Notes: generated by a model from the letters alone, not told the origin. DNA of 64,000 nucleotides from Gallionella sp. (GCA_028710525.1 JAQTTY010000008.1:88136-152135); one strand, 5' to 3'; counted from the stretch's first letter, positions 1 through 10,828 are shown. Made by a program: numbers and translations.

Positions 1-639
1 CCCATGGAATTTGGCAAGCTCCTCCACCAGCAAGCTAGGACAAAGATGTTTGGACAACACCGCCAAGTCTTTTTCGCTGTTAGAGAAAGCCGTTTCGACG
101 ATCATGTATTTAAGGTTGCTTACGCGATTGGCTATCGCCCACAGTGCATCATTTGTCGTGGTATCGCCGCTGAATATCAAACTACTCCTGCCGCCATCTA
201 GGTGGTAGCCGACTGCGGGAACTACATGGTTAGCAGGTATGGCTGTGATCTTACGACTTTGTAAAACGATCTCTTCACCGACCTTGATCTCCTGATAGCG
301 CATGAAGGGCTGTTGCGCATTGGGAATCTCGCTAAAGTCAGGCCATATCTTCCAGTTGAAGATGTGCTGTTTCAACGTATCCAAAGTATCAACTGTGCCG
401 TAAAGCGTAATTGGTTTGTCACGCATGAATCCGACACTATCGACGAGCAAAGGGATGCAGGCGATATGATCCAAATGGGAATGCGTGATGAAGATGTGAT
501 TGACCATGCTGAGCTCAGTCAAACTGAGCTCGTTGATACCAGTTCCAGCATCTATGAGGATATCGTTATCGAGCAAGAACGAAGTGGTGTGCAGATTGCC
601 ACCTATCCCCCCACTGCATCCCAACACTCGGAGTTTCAT
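1..639 (-). CDS. MBL-fold 3',5'-cyclic-nucleotide phosphodiesterase-like protein (class II PDE type), truncated by window edge
   Basis: Not in the ORF track because it runs off the window. Reverse-complement reading from ATG at 639 gives MKLRVLGCSGGIGGNLHTTSFLLDNDILIDAGTGINELSLTELSMVNHIFITHSHLDHIACIPLLVDS...LIFSGDTTTNDALW; HSHLDH metal motif. Confidence 0.8.
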   Translation of the reverse strand, partial: MKLRVLGCSGGIGGNLHTTSFLLDNDILIDAGTGINELSLTELSMVNHIFITHSHLDHIACIPLLVDSVGFMRDKPITLYGTVDTLDTLKQHIFNWKIWPDFSEIPNAQQPFMRYQEIKVGEEIVLQSRKITAIPANHVVPAVGYHLDGGRSSLIFSGDTTTNDALWAIANRVSNLKYMIVETAFSNSEKDLAVLSKHLCPSLLVEELAKFHG

Positions 640-656
640 CGTCTTGTCTGCCTCGA

Positions 657-2879
657 TTATTTTGTTTCGAATACGTATACGCCATCCCAATCACTGGCAG
701 GCGCTTGTTTTCGAAAGTGCGCGATACGCTCAACGTAGATCCGATATAGCTCGGTTTGCGGTGACATACGCTGCAGGTTGATTAATTGTAGCTCTGCTTG
801 TTCCCAATTCTGTTTGCGGTACAACCGGCGCATCTCATGAAATACCTTAAGTTCATCCAGCGTATCCTTACTCACTTCGGCAACCAATCCCAAAGGTTCG
901 TATATTGCAATGGGCTTATCTTTACCTTTTACACGTACATGGTCAAGCTCGCGATAAACAAATTCCGGCACGGCCGCCTTGGTATTCTCACCAACGATGA
1001 TGCCGACCCCATATTGCTTGGTGATGCCCTCTAGGCGCGAAGCCAGATTTACTTCGTCCCCCATCACAGTGTAAGCGACGCGAACCTCTGAGCCCATATT
1101 GCCTACGCTGACTCGGCCGGTATTGATACCCACACCGATTTTGATAGGTGGCCAACCGCGCTCTTTGAATCTTTCCTGCAAAGTATTCAAAGTTGCAAGC
1201 ATCTCCAAACCGGCCTGGATGGCATTGCGCGCATGAGATCCATCAGGCAGAGGTGCCCCCCAAAAGGCCATAATGCAATCACCCATATACTTGTCTATCG
1301 TACCTCTGTGCTTATAGACCACTCGTGAGAGCGGAGTGAGGAATTCGTTCATGAGCAAAGACAACTCTTTGGGGTCCAAGCCTTCCGAGATAGTCGTGAA
1401 CCCACGTACGTCGGAGAACAAGACCGACATCTCGCGACTCTCACCTTCCATCGATACACTTTCCGGATGCTTGCTCATCTCGTCAACCAATTCGGTCGGT
1501 ACGTACTGCCCAAACAGGTTGGTGATCTGACGCTTAGTGCGCGACTCGACAAAATAACCGTAAGACATATTCAGCGCGAACAACAATGCGATCATGACCA
1601 GACTGTTCGCGATCGGCATCACAACATCTGCATATTGCCAGATCATCTGACTCAAACCTTGACTGATCGCAAACATCACGATGGATACCAAAATCGCCCG
1701 CATCGGAGACAGCAGCGGCAATAGTACGCTGAGCATTACACCCACAAGTAATAACCATAGCACCTCGGCGCCCAGCATATACGCTGGCTGCTGCTTGAGG
1801 TCCTGATCCAACATCCCCGCAATCATATTCGCGTGGATCTCCACACCAGGATAGACCTCAGAGACCGGAGTAGAGCGCATATCGAGCAAGCCCGGAGCCG
1901 TAGTACCCACCAGCACAATCTTTCCTTTAAGTTGAGCCGGATCTATTCTGTCGTGCAACACATCCGTGATAGCAAGGTAGGTGAAGCTACCTTGCCGACC
2001 TCGATAGGGGATGAGTGAAGCTACATCCTGATCGACTGGTACACGCAGGTTGCGCTGCCCTCCACTCAACTCCAACCACTCTAGGCCAGAGTAGCCAGCA
2101 TTCTTACCGTCGGCATATCCCAACACGATGGGGGGTTCGCCCATCAAGGCTTGGACCATCGCCAAAGACAGCGAAGAGTAGTAGGCGCCATTACATTCCA
2201 CCAGCATGGGCACACGGCGCACCACACCATCTTCATCGACCAGAGGATTGAAATGCCCTGCCCCCAAGGCAGCACTCTGCAACTCTGGCAGATTCGCGCC
2301 ATAACCATTCCAAGTAGTAAAACCTATCAGCGAATTTTTGAACATCCCCTGCGGGAAGGCTGGGGCAGGTAACAAACCGGAAGCGCTATGGTCTTTCTGA
2401 TTGGTCAGATAGAAGCCCAATACGACTTTGCGGTTCTTGATCTTATCTGCGAACAATTTGTCGTATTCCAGTTGCGGTGTGATCTGGTTAAGAGCGACTT
2501 GGAAACCAACGTCATTCTTTAGCTGATCCTGCCCCAACCTTTGCAGCACCGACAGACCCGAGCTATTGTCTCGTTCCGCGAATACCACGTCGAAGCCGAC
2601 CACCGCCACACCGTATCGATCGAACAACTGATCCATTAATAAGGCCATACGGTCGCGACTCCAAGGCCAGCGACCTTCTTCTTTCAGGCTTTTTTCATTG
2701 ATATCCAAAATGACAATGCGGTCGTCATGCGTATTGGGCATGCTGATACGCAAGCGGTAGTCATAGAGGATGGCGGATAATCTGTCGACGAAATGAAGGC
2801 GGTAGAAATGTGCGGCGTTGCCCACGAAGAGCAAGACCAACATCACACCCAACGCGATCAAAATTGCATTTTTCTTCAA
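657..2879 (-). CDS. CHASE2-domain class III adenylate/guanylate cyclase
   Basis: N-terminal TM plus CHASE2-like region, three TM segments, C-terminal cyclase motifs SVLFSDVRGFTTISE, DKYMGDCIMAFWGAP, GVGINTGRVSVGNMGS, AYTVMGDEVNLASRLEG. Confidence 0.93.
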   Translation of the reverse strand: MKKNAILIALGVMLVLLFVGNAAHFYRLHFVDRLSAILYDYRLRISMPNTHDDRIVILDINEKSLKEEGRWPWSRDRMALLMDQLFDRYGVAVVGFDVVFAERDNSSGLSVLQRLGQDQLKNDVGFQVALNQITPQLEYDKLFADKIKNRKVVLGFYLTNQKDHSASGLLPAPAFPQGMFKNSLIGFTTWNGYGANLPELQSAALGAGHFNPLVDEDGVVRRVPMLVECNGAYYSSLSLAMVQALMGEPPIVLGYADGKNAGYSGLEWLELSGGQRNLRVPVDQDVASLIPYRGRQGSFTYLAITDVLHDRIDPAQLKGKIVLVGTTAPGLLDMRSTPVSEVYPGVEIHANMIAGMLDQDLKQQPAYMLGAEVLWLLLVGVMLSVLLPLLSPMRAILVSIVMFAISQGLSQMIWQYADVVMPIANSLVMIALLFALNMSYGYFVESRTKRQITNLFGQYVPTELVDEMSKHPESVSMEGESREMSVLFSDVRGFTTISEGLDPKELSLLMNEFLTPLSRVVYKHRGTIDKYMGDCIMAFWGAPLPDGSHARNAIQAGLEMLATLNTLQERFKERGWPPIKIGVGINTGRVSVGNMGSEVRVAYTVMGDEVNLASRLEGITKQYGVGIIVGENTKAAVPEFVYRELDHVRVKGKDKPIAIYEPLGLVAEVSKDTLDELKVFHEMRRLYRKQNWEQAELQLINLQRMSPQTELYRIYVERIAHFRKQAPASDWDGVYVFETK

Positions 2880-2950
2880 GCGGATCCCTCAAAATTATGC
2901 GATTGAGTCCCTATGCTCAATTGGTGATGACTATGCAAATTTAGGCGCAA

Positions 2951-3697
2951 TCAACTCTTGAAGTAAAACTCCATTTTCACGCCAGCCAGATCGATCAAGT
3001 CATGATCGTTCAGCTTATGTGGCTGTTCATTGAGTGGCTGTCCATTCAGCAAGGGGAAAGTCTCACCTTCCACATGGGTGATGAAATAACCATGAGGACG
3101 TTTTGCCAGCACGGCGACTTGTAATCCAGGCTTACCCAAAGTTGTCAGATTTTTAATCAATTCCAACTCCTTACCCGCATTAGGACCCGTCAGGATCTGC
3201 ACCACGGCAACTTGAGCCGTTGCAACCGGTGCATCAAGCTTGTCGGTCTGCTCCGCTTTTGGGGTGGCCGGCTTGTTCGCGATAATTTGAGTCTGAGTAA
3301 ATCCAGGGTTGGGCTCCGCGATTTCCACTGGTGCAGGTGCTTGCATTTTCACCGGTCCACGCAACACCATGGTTTTTTCGAAGTCAGCAGCACTGGTCTT
3401 GCTCACTTGATCATTCACATATTTCAATGAATGCTTACCGATCTCGATAAGGTCGTTGTTTTGTAGAAAATGCTTCTTGGTGGCAACGCCATTTACGACC
3501 AAACCATTGGTGCTGTCCAAGTCTTCCAAAAAGGAATCGTGCAAGATGGTGATGATGGCAGCATGCTCGCCACTCACAGCCAGATTGTCTATCACGATAT
3601 CGTTGCTGGCCTTACGTCCTATAGTCATCCGCTCCTTCTCAAGAGCGTATTCCTTGATAGCGACCCCATCCATACTCACAATCATCTTTGCAGCCAT
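2951..3697 (-). CDS. FHA domain-containing protein (one canonical, one degenerate FHA)
   Basis: MTIGRKASNDIVIDNLAVSGEHAAI...LEDLDSTNGLVVNG FHA signature; second FHA-like segment near the C-terminus. Confidence 0.9.
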   Translation of the reverse strand: MAAKMIVSMDGVAIKEYALEKERMTIGRKASNDIVIDNLAVSGEHAAIITILHDSFLEDLDSTNGLVVNGVATKKHFLQNNDLIEIGKHSLKYVNDQVSKTSAADFEKTMVLRGPVKMQAPAPVEIAEPNPGFTQTQIIANKPATPKAEQTDKLDAPVATAQVAVVQILTGPNAGKELELIKNLTTLGKPGLQVAVLAKRPHGYFITHVEGETFPLLNGQPLNEQPHKLNDHDLIDLAGVKMEFYFKS

Positions 3698-3717
3698 AGC
3701 GATACCTCTTAACTCCG

Positions 3718-4545
3718 TTATTTTTTAAACCAACTCAACAATTTTGCCTGCCAGCTGCGGGTCTCTCCGAAATCTCCCAGCACCTTTACTAGAATGACCG
3801 AGACGTTATCCCGACCACCGTTATCATTCGCCATCTGTATCAGCTGCTGCGCGGCCAACGGCAGATTGCCCTGCATCGCATAGAGAGCAGCCTCGATATC
3901 CATATCCTCTACCATATCGTTCAGTCCGTCTGAACATAGCAGATAGATATCGCCGACCTCTACGTCATATACATGCACGTCCGGCAATACATTCTCATCT
4001 ATACCAACCGCGCGCGTGACCAAGTTCTTGTTCTTTGAGAAGCGCGCATCCTCCAGACTAATCATTCCGCTATCTATCTGTTCTTGCAATAAAGAGTGAT
4101 CTTTAGTCACCGTGCTGAGTTTTTCGCCGCGCAATAGATACATGCGCGAATCTCCCACGTGACCGACAGCCACTCTGTTGTCATAGAAAAGACCTGTGAC
4201 TATGGTAGTTCCCATACCCGCATATTGCGGTTGACTCTGTGATGCGTGATAGATGGATGAATTCGCTTTGCGTATGTTGTTACGCAACAAAGTGACTGCC
4301 AACTCTTCTCGACTTTCGTTGTCGATATCGGTAGGACTGGCGAACTGCAAACGGTGCGCGATCTCGGTAGCCGTTACTGACACTGCGATACCGCTTGCGA
4401 CCTCACCTGCGTTGTAGCCACCCATACCATCGGCCAACACTGCAAGCCCACATGCCGCCTCCACTCCCACGCTGTCCTCGTTGTGCGTACGCACCATGCC
4501 AGGATGGGTTAGGCTGACTATCTGCAACGCCTCAGCTATCTTCAT
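3718..4545 (-). CDS. PP2C-family serine/threonine phosphatase
   Basis: VLADGMGGYNAGEVAS, VGHVGDSRMYLLRG, LLCSDGLNDMVED, GGRDNVSVILVKV motifs. Confidence 0.95.
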   Translation of the reverse strand: MKIAEALQIVSLTHPGMVRTHNEDSVGVEAACGLAVLADGMGGYNAGEVASGIAVSVTATEIAHRLQFASPTDIDNESREELAVTLLRNNIRKANSSIYHASQSQPQYAGMGTTIVTGLFYDNRVAVGHVGDSRMYLLRGEKLSTVTKDHSLLQEQIDSGMISLEDARFSKNKNLVTRAVGIDENVLPDVHVYDVEVGDIYLLCSDGLNDMVEDMDIEAALYAMQGNLPLAAQQLIQMANDNGGRDNVSVILVKVLGDFGETRSWQAKLLSWFKK

Positions 4546-4548
4546 GTT

Positions 4549-7086
4549 CTATCCTTCTATCCCAGCCACACAGCTACGCAATGCTGCCGCGACTTGAGCC
4601 CCATCCGCATAACGATCTTCAATCTTCTTCGCCAACATCTTCTCTAATATCTCCGCTAAACAGGGTGGCAAATCAGGATTCACACTTAGGATGCTCGTAG
4701 GGGGCTCGTTCGCGATGCAATACATCAATTGCGCCATCGAATCACCTTCGAACGGGAGCTTACCACAAGCCAATTGATACAGACTCACGCCCAACGAGAA
4801 CAGATCGGAGCTACCTTGTATCTTTTTACCTGCCAACTGCTCTGGTGACATAAAGGAAGGTGTGCCCAACACCATACCGGTCTTAGTCTTACTCGAATCG
4901 GTGATACGCGCGATGCCGAAGTCAGTCACCTTAGGCGTATCGGTGTCGGGGTCGTACATGATGTTGGCCGGTTTGATATCTCTGTGCACCACATTCTGCT
5001 TGTGCGCATAGTCCAACGCGTCAGCGACTCTTGCGACAATATTGATGACCTTGGGCAGTGGCAATAGGTTATCCGGCTTGGTGTAAGGCACTAGATCTTT
5101 GCCTTTGAGGAACTCCATGGCGATATAAGCCAAATCATGCTCCTCACCGGCATCGTATATAGAGACTATATTGGGATGATTGAGCCTACCGGCAGTCTCA
5201 GCTTCACGGAAAAAACGCTCCTTCACATCTACCAACTCATCTGCCTCGAACTCTTGCGACAAAGCAACGGTCTTAATCGCGACGACACGACCGATCTTGG
5301 GATCTTTACCAAAATAGACCACACCCATTGCACCCTTACCCAACTCCCTCTCGATCTCATAACGGCCCAACATAGGTTTGGACATTCCCGACTTACCCAG
5401 CACTAGGGTGCTGGAATTACCGCGCGTATTACCACCACCCAGAATGATGGTCTCAGCCATCTCATGCGCCGAACTCAAACGCTCTGCCAGGTCACGGAAC
5501 TTGGCATTGTGTACGGACATATATTTGAATACCGACTCAGCCTTATTGAACTGACGCTTGCGCTCGAAATCCAGACCTAAGTTGTACATCACTTCCATAA
5601 GACTGTCGTCGAGTGGCACTTTGCGGAATTTATCGAAAGCCATATCGAGCTGACCCTGACCTTGGAAGGCCAGACCCAGCATACGATTACTTTCGGCAGA
5701 GTCTGCATCTGATTTTTGCTTACCTTGCTCGGTCAGAAGGAAGCGCTTGGTAGTCAGCAACAGATGACCAACCAACAGCAAAGATGCTGATAACATCAAT
5801 TGCAGCCACATCGCCTGAGTCATCATCAATGCAAAATGCGCCCCCAAGAGCGACACAAAAAGACCTGCCGTAACTAATGCACCAACGCCTGCACTCAAGC
5901 GCGGTAAGAGCAGAATCAGATACAGAGCAATCACCAAGAACACGCCCATTTCGGCCAATGAAGCCCACGCCGGCGTGATGAAATAGTCACCTTTAAGAAT
6001 ACTGGATACAGAGTGAGCAAGTATCAACACCGGCGACATCGCTGGCGAAATAGGCGTGACTTGCATAGTGCCCACTCCCGCAGCCGACGCACCTATCAGA
6101 ACGATCTTGTCGCGATATTTATCTGCCGATATCTTGCCGCTGTAGACATCATAGAAAGAGTCCACTGGGAAAGCGGATTTGCCGTCTTTGTCCTTGTAGA
6201 AGAAGCTGTGCATCTGCATCGCAGCATCGGTAGGTACCTTATGGTTACCCAGATCAACGCTCTCACCTAGATTCACGACGATGTCCTTGGCATCCAGATT
6301 GAGACTCTTGGCGGCCAGCATCAAAGACAACGAAGGATAGTATTGATCGTAGTAATTGACCAATAAAGGCTCGGTGCGTACTGCGCCATCCACATCAGGG
6401 ATACTGTTCAAATGCCCCATCGCCATGGCATTGCTACCCAGCATAGGTATCGGAATCAGCACGTTCCGTGCTGGCAGCGCCATCGCTCCCGCCACGTTAC
6501 TCATCTGCACATTAGGCAGACTGTTGCGTTCCATATAATCTGGTAGAGCCTGATCAGGCTTGCCTTGCGGTTCACCCAGTTCGAAGTAGGTGCCCAGCAA
6601 CACCTCGTTGGCCTTAGCCATGCTGTCGCTGAGCTTCTTGTCACTATTGAGATTCTGTACTGCTTCCAGCAACAGGCCATTCAGTTCTGCTGCTTCAGGT
6701 GTTTGCTGTATGGAAGGCCGGGTCACCAGATCGGCAATCTTGTAGATATAAGACAGACCGGCATCGACCTGCGGCTCAAAGAAGAACACCGTATAGCCTA
6801 TGACCTTGGCGTGGCCGGCGCTCAACACATCGATCATCTTGGCATGTATCTCGCGCGGCCAAGGCCAGCGACCAAGGTTTGCGATACTCTCATCATCGAT
6901 AGCGATAACGGCGATCTTATCGCTAGGGACGCGCGTGGTCTCCCTGACACCCAAGTCATAAGCTTTGCGCTCCAGACTTTGCATCAGGTCACTATTGGCG
7001 GAGAGCAAGAACACCAGTGTCACCAGTATTCCGACGAACCAATCATGCTTCCAGAACGACCAGTTTTTCATTACGACTCCCTGCAT
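4549..7086 (-). CDS. CHASE2-domain serine/threonine protein kinase
   Basis: N-terminal TM and CHASE2, three TM segments, TPR-like linker, kinase motifs GKGAMGVVYFG, VAIKTV, HRDIKPANIM, DFGIAR, GTPSFMSPEQ. Start may be internal (MKNWSFWKHD). Confidence 0.94.
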   Translation of the reverse strand: MQGVVMKNWSFWKHDWFVGILVTLVFLLSANSDLMQSLERKAYDLGVRETTRVPSDKIAVIAIDDESIANLGRWPWPREIHAKMIDVLSAGHAKVIGYTVFFFEPQVDAGLSYIYKIADLVTRPSIQQTPEAAELNGLLLEAVQNLNSDKKLSDSMAKANEVLLGTYFELGEPQGKPDQALPDYMERNSLPNVQMSNVAGAMALPARNVLIPIPMLGSNAMAMGHLNSIPDVDGAVRTEPLLVNYYDQYYPSLSLMLAAKSLNLDAKDIVVNLGESVDLGNHKVPTDAAMQMHSFFYKDKDGKSAFPVDSFYDVYSGKISADKYRDKIVLIGASAAGVGTMQVTPISPAMSPVLILAHSVSSILKGDYFITPAWASLAEMGVFLVIALYLILLLPRLSAGVGALVTAGLFVSLLGAHFALMMTQAMWLQLMLSASLLLVGHLLLTTKRFLLTEQGKQKSDADSAESNRMLGLAFQGQGQLDMAFDKFRKVPLDDSLMEVMYNLGLDFERKRQFNKAESVFKYMSVHNAKFRDLAERLSSAHEMAETIILGGGNTRGNSSTLVLGKSGMSKPMLGRYEIERELGKGAMGVVYFGKDPKIGRVVAIKTVALSQEFEADELVDVKERFFREAETAGRLNHPNIVSIYDAGEEHDLAYIAMEFLKGKDLVPYTKPDNLLPLPKVINIVARVADALDYAHKQNVVHRDIKPANIMYDPDTDTPKVTDFGIARITDSSKTKTGMVLGTPSFMSPEQLAGKKIQGSSDLFSLGVSLYQLACGKLPFEGDSMAQLMYCIANEPPTSILSVNPDLPPCLAEILEKMLAKKIEDRYADGAQVAAALRSCVAGIEG

Positions 7087-7203
7087 TACGACTCAGTCGT
7101 CTACTAATTGCGGCCAATACTAATGTATTTTATGACAACACACCACAAACCCATTGATTCATTAAAGACTATCTAGATATTTTGAGTGCTATATGGAATC
7201 GCA

Positions 7204-7629
7204 CTACTTGACGACCAATACTGGAACCTCAGCCAGATGCAGCACTTTGCTTACTACCGAGCCCAGCAACCAAGACTGCAAACCTGCCTCGGCCTGCTTA
7301 CTCAGCACAATCTGCTCAATATCATGTTCACGCGCATATTGCACGATCGCTTCTGCGGGATTACCGATACTGATGTGATACTCATAAGCTAGACCCGCCG
7401 CATCCAATATGGCGCGCGCGCCAGCCAACTCCGCCATTCCCTGCTCACGATAATGGTCGTTGATCGTCTCCTGACTGATGAACAGCTTCACATTACCGGC
7501 AGCCACCTTCCACTGCACGTTCAGCAAGGCAATTTGGATAGGCTGACGTAAGCTTGCCGCACTGGCAATGACATACTCGACTGCTCGTTCCGCTCCTTTG
7601 GATCCATCCACAGGTACAAGAAATTTCAT
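7204..7629 (-). CDS. Universal stress protein (UspA family)
   Basis: MKFLVPVDGSKGAERAVEYV... and C-terminal GLQSWLLGSVVSKVLHLAEVPVLVVK. Confidence 0.9.
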   Translation of the reverse strand: MKFLVPVDGSKGAERAVEYVIASAASLRQPIQIALLNVQWKVAAGNVKLFISQETINDHYREQGMAELAGARAILDAAGLAYEYHISIGNPAEAIVQYAREHDIEQIVLSKQAEAGLQSWLLGSVVSKVLHLAEVPVLVVK

Positions 7630-8369
7630 TCCGTTTTCTCCAAATTTAGATGTGCGACCTTCACATCGACCAAGTCCACGACCTTGCTAGCAGCAACACT
7701 ACGTGAGGATAGCCAGTGTCCCAACCCTAATACCAGCAGTGCGCATGACACAGGCACAACATAATGCAAATAAGGATAGGCCTCTGATAGAGGAGCGAAC
7801 AGAGACTCGCTCAGTAACATCTCACCTGCCACATAGCCTAATAGCGCACCGCCCGCGTTGATGACCAATGGAAAACGGTCTATGACCTTCAATACCAACT
7901 GACTACTCCAAGCAATCAATGGAATGCTGATGAGCAGACCGAACACCAGCAGAATGACATTGCCATGTGCAGCCGCCGCGACACCGAGCACGTTATCTAA
8001 ACTCATCACGAAATCGGCAATGATAATGGTCTTTATCGCACCAACTAACCTTGTATCCGCTTTGATGTTGTTAGCATCATGCTCATCATCTGGTAGCAAC
8101 AACTTCACGCCTATCCAGATCAGCAATAGCGCACCGATCAGCTTCAGATAGGGTAATGACAGCAGACTAACGGCGAAGAAAGTCAATATCACACGCAGCG
8201 CGATGGCACCGATCACACCGAACATGATGCCGCGCTTACGCTGCTCAGCAGGCAGATTGCGGCATGCAAGTGCAATGACCACGGCATTATCGCCGCTCAA
8301 CAGTAAATCGATCATGATGATCTTGGCGACATCTACCCAGAACTGGCCGTTAACAAGCATCTCCAACAT
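7626..8369 (-). CDS. TerC family integral membrane protein
   Basis: IIMIDLLLSGDNAVVIALACRNLP and DFVMSLDNVLGVAAAA motifs; 4-bp overlap with the uspA-like gene. Confidence 0.93.
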   Translation of the reverse strand: MLEMLVNGQFWVDVAKIIMIDLLLSGDNAVVIALACRNLPAEQRKRGIMFGVIGAIALRVILTFFAVSLLSLPYLKLIGALLLIWIGVKLLLPDDEHDANNIKADTRLVGAIKTIIIADFVMSLDNVLGVAAAAHGNVILLVFGLLISIPLIAWSSQLVLKVIDRFPLVINAGGALLGYVAGEMLLSESLFAPLSEAYPYLHYVVPVSCALLVLGLGHWLSSRSVAASKVVDLVDVKVAHLNLEKTE

Positions 8370-8446
8370 ATTTATCCTCTTAGCAACAATATTAAATCGG
8401 CATTACCGACGAGCGCGGCCTATCCGCTCGCCCTACCAATACGCCA

Positions 8447-9328
8447 TCAGCTTTTCAGCACCCGCTTCATGACCTTACCCATCTCGGCTGGGTTGCGTGT
8501 GATATAGATACCGCTCTCTTCCATCACCGCCAACTTGTCATCCGCTCCGCCTTGGCCGCCTGAGATGATCGCACCAGCATGACCCATGCGTTTACCAGGC
8601 GGAGCCGTGATACCTGCGATGAAACCGACTACCGGTTTGCGCATATGATCTTTGATCCAGCGTGCGCATTCTTCTTCGTCAGTACCGCCAATTTCACCCA
8701 CCATGATGACTGCATCGGTATCTGGATCATCGTTGAACAATTTCAACACATCCAAATGCTTCAGCCCATTGATAGGGTCGCCGCCTATACCCACGCAGGA
8801 GGATTGGCCCAAGCCTAAAGCACTGAGCTGACCGACCGCTTCATAGGTCAGCGTCCCAGAACGTGACACCACACCGATGCGCCCTTTGCGATGTATATGT
8901 CCAGGCATGATGCCGATCTTGATTTCATCAGGCGTAATCAGACCAGGGCAGTTAGGGCCTATTAGTATGGTGCGCTTACCCTGCATCTTGTAGCGAGTCT
9001 TGATCATGTCGTGCACCGGTATGCCCTCGGTGATACAGATAACCAAATCCAAATCGGCCTCTACCGCCTCATCTATCGCTGCCGCCGCGTAAGGAGGCGG
9101 CACATAGATCACCGAAACGGTCGCACCCGTCTGCTGCTTCGCCTCCAACACGCTGTCATAGATGGGTACACCTTCGAAGTTCTGGCCGCCTTTTTTGGGC
9201 GTCACGCCAGCTACGAAACAATTCGCACCGTTCGCATAGGCGATACAGTTTTGTGTGTGAAACTGGCCGACCTTACCGGTCATACCTTGCGTCATCACGC
9301 GGGTGTTTTTATCGATAAGAATAGACAT
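8447..9328 (-). CDS. sucD: Succinate--CoA ligase subunit alpha
   Basis: [25 protein letters not shown]..., [28 protein letters not shown]. Confidence 0.98.
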   Translation of the reverse strand: MSILIDKNTRVMTQGMTGKVGQFHTQNCIAYANGANCFVAGVTPKKGGQNFEGVPIYDSVLEAKQQTGATVSVIYVPPPYAAAAIDEAVEADLDLVICITEGIPVHDMIKTRYKMQGKRTILIGPNCPGLITPDEIKIGIMPGHIHRKGRIGVVSRSGTLTYEAVGQLSALGLGQSSCVGIGGDPINGLKHLDVLKLFNDDPDTDAVIMVGEIGGTDEEECARWIKDHMRKPVVGFIAGITAPPGKRMGHAGAIISGGQGGADDKLAVMEESGIYITRNPAEMGKVMKRVLKS

Positions 9329-10494
9329 TATTTACTCCTCGCAGCTGCAACGACTTTTTCAGCGGCATCCGCCATGTCACTGCCGGATATGATGGGTAAG
9401 CCGGACTCGGCCAGAATCTTCTTCCCGAGATCGACATTGGTTCCCTCCAAGCGCACCACCAGTGGCACAGTCAGATGAACCTCGCGCGCGGCAGCTACCA
9501 CGCCCTCGGCAATGACATCGCACTTCATGATGCCGCCGAAGATATTGACCAGAATGGCTTTGAGATTGGGGTTCTTAAGCATCAGCTTGAACGCTTCCGT
9601 GACTTTCTCTTTAGTCGCACCGCCGCCCACATCAAGGAAGTTAGCAGGACTGCCACCGTACAACTTGATGATGTCCATGGTCGCCATCGCCAAACCAGCG
9701 CCGTTCACTAGACAACCGATATCGCCATCCAGCGAGATATAACTCAGATCGAACTTAGAGGCCTCGACCTCTGCCGCATCCTCTTCATCAAGATCACGAT
9801 ACGCGACCACTTCAGGATGACGGTACAGGGCGTTGCTGTCGAAATTGAATTTGGCATCCAAAGCGATGACACGATTATCGGCAGTCAACACTAGTGGATT
9901 GATCTCGGCGAGCATCGCATCTTTTTCGACGAAAGCGCGATACAGGCCTTGCAACACCGTCACCGTCTCGGCGATTGCTGCGTCTGGGATGCCGATCTTC
10001 TTAGCGATCTGTGCAGCGTCAGCATCCTGCATACCGTGCAGCGGATCTATCCACAATTTGCGGATCTTCTCGGGATGATGCGCAGCGACCTCTTCGATTT
10101 CCATGCCGCCCTCACTCGAAGCCAACAACGCCACGCGCTGCTTGCTGCGATCTATCACCATACCCAGATAGAATTCTTTGGCGATGCGCGCGCCCTGCTC
10201 GATGAGCAACCTACGCACGACCTGCCCCTCTTTACCGGTCTGATGTGTAACCAGATGCATACCCATGATCTGCTGCGCAGCTGCGCGCACTTCATCGATA
10301 TTGCGCGCGACTTTCACACCGCCGCCCTTGCCGCGCCCGCCCGCATGTATCTGCGCCTTGACCACCCACACCTCGCCGCCCAAACGCTGCGCGGTGGCAA
10401 CCGCCTCATCCACACTGAAACATGCCGCACCCGACGGGGTAGGCACACCGTATTGACGCAAGATATCCTTGCCTTGGTATTCGTGAATTTTCAT
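9328..10494 (-). CDS. sucC: Succinate--CoA ligase subunit beta
   Basis: [22 protein letters not shown]..., [48 protein letters not shown]. Confidence 0.98.
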   Translation of the reverse strand: MKIHEYQGKDILRQYGVPTPSGAACFSVDEAVATAQRLGGEVWVVKAQIHAGGRGKGGGVKVARNIDEVRAAAQQIMGMHLVTHQTGKEGQVVRRLLIEQGARIAKEFYLGMVIDRSKQRVALLASSEGGMEIEEVAAHHPEKIRKLWIDPLHGMQDADAAQIAKKIGIPDAAIAETVTVLQGLYRAFVEKDAMLAEINPLVLTADNRVIALDAKFNFDSNALYRHPEVVAYRDLDEEDAAEVEASKFDLSYISLDGDIGCLVNGAGLAMATMDIIKLYGGSPANFLDVGGGATKEKVTEAFKLMLKNPNLKAILVNIFGGIMKCDVIAEGVVAAAREVHLTVPLVVRLEGTNVDLGKKILAESGLPIISGSDMADAAEKVVAAARSK

Positions 10495-10624
10495 ATTGAA
10501 TGATCGCTCGCTAAGAAGCGCACCAGGATGGAACGCGGGCTCAATCTTACCGAATTATTAGACGTCTAAGCGCATGAATGTTGTATATCTAAGCGACATC
10601 GCACAAGACACTCACGGCAGACAA

Positions 10625-10658
10625 GAAAAAACCCGCTAACTTGTGGTTAACGGGTTTA
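10625..10658 (-). terminator. Rho-independent terminator downstream of tRNA-Thr
   Basis: Minus strand AAACCCGTTAAC-CACAA-GTTAGCGGGTTTTTTC: GC stem followed by a T-run. Confidence 0.75.
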
Positions 10659-10661
10659 GAT

Positions 10662-10737
10662 TGGTGCCGCCTATCGGATTCGAACTGATGACCTACCGCT
10701 TACAAGGCGGTTGCTCTACCAACTGAGCTAAGGCGGC
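10662..10737 (-). tRNA. tRNA-Thr (anticodon TGT)
   Basis: Reverse complement GCCGCCTTAGCTCAGTTGGTAGAGCAACCGCCTTGTAAGCGGTAGGTCATCAGTTCGAATCCGATAGGCGGCACCA; full cloverleaf with encoded CCA. Confidence 0.97.
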
Positions 10738-10752
10738 GATGAAACATAAAAC

Positions 10753-10828
10753 TGGTGGGTCGGGCGAGATTCGAACTCGCGACCAACGGATTAAAAGTCC
10801 GCTGCTCTACCGGCTGAGCTACCGACCC
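10753..10828 (-). tRNA. tRNA-Lys (anticodon TTT)
   Basis: Reverse complement GGGTCGGTAGCTCAGCCGGTAGAGCAGCGGACTTTTAATCCGTTGGTCGCGAGTTCGAATCTCGCCCGACCCACCA. Confidence 0.97.

Noticed and set aside
9949-10503. 184-aa plus-strand ORF
   Set aside because: Antisense to sucC; an open frame expected in GC-rich coding DNA, with no recognisable domain.
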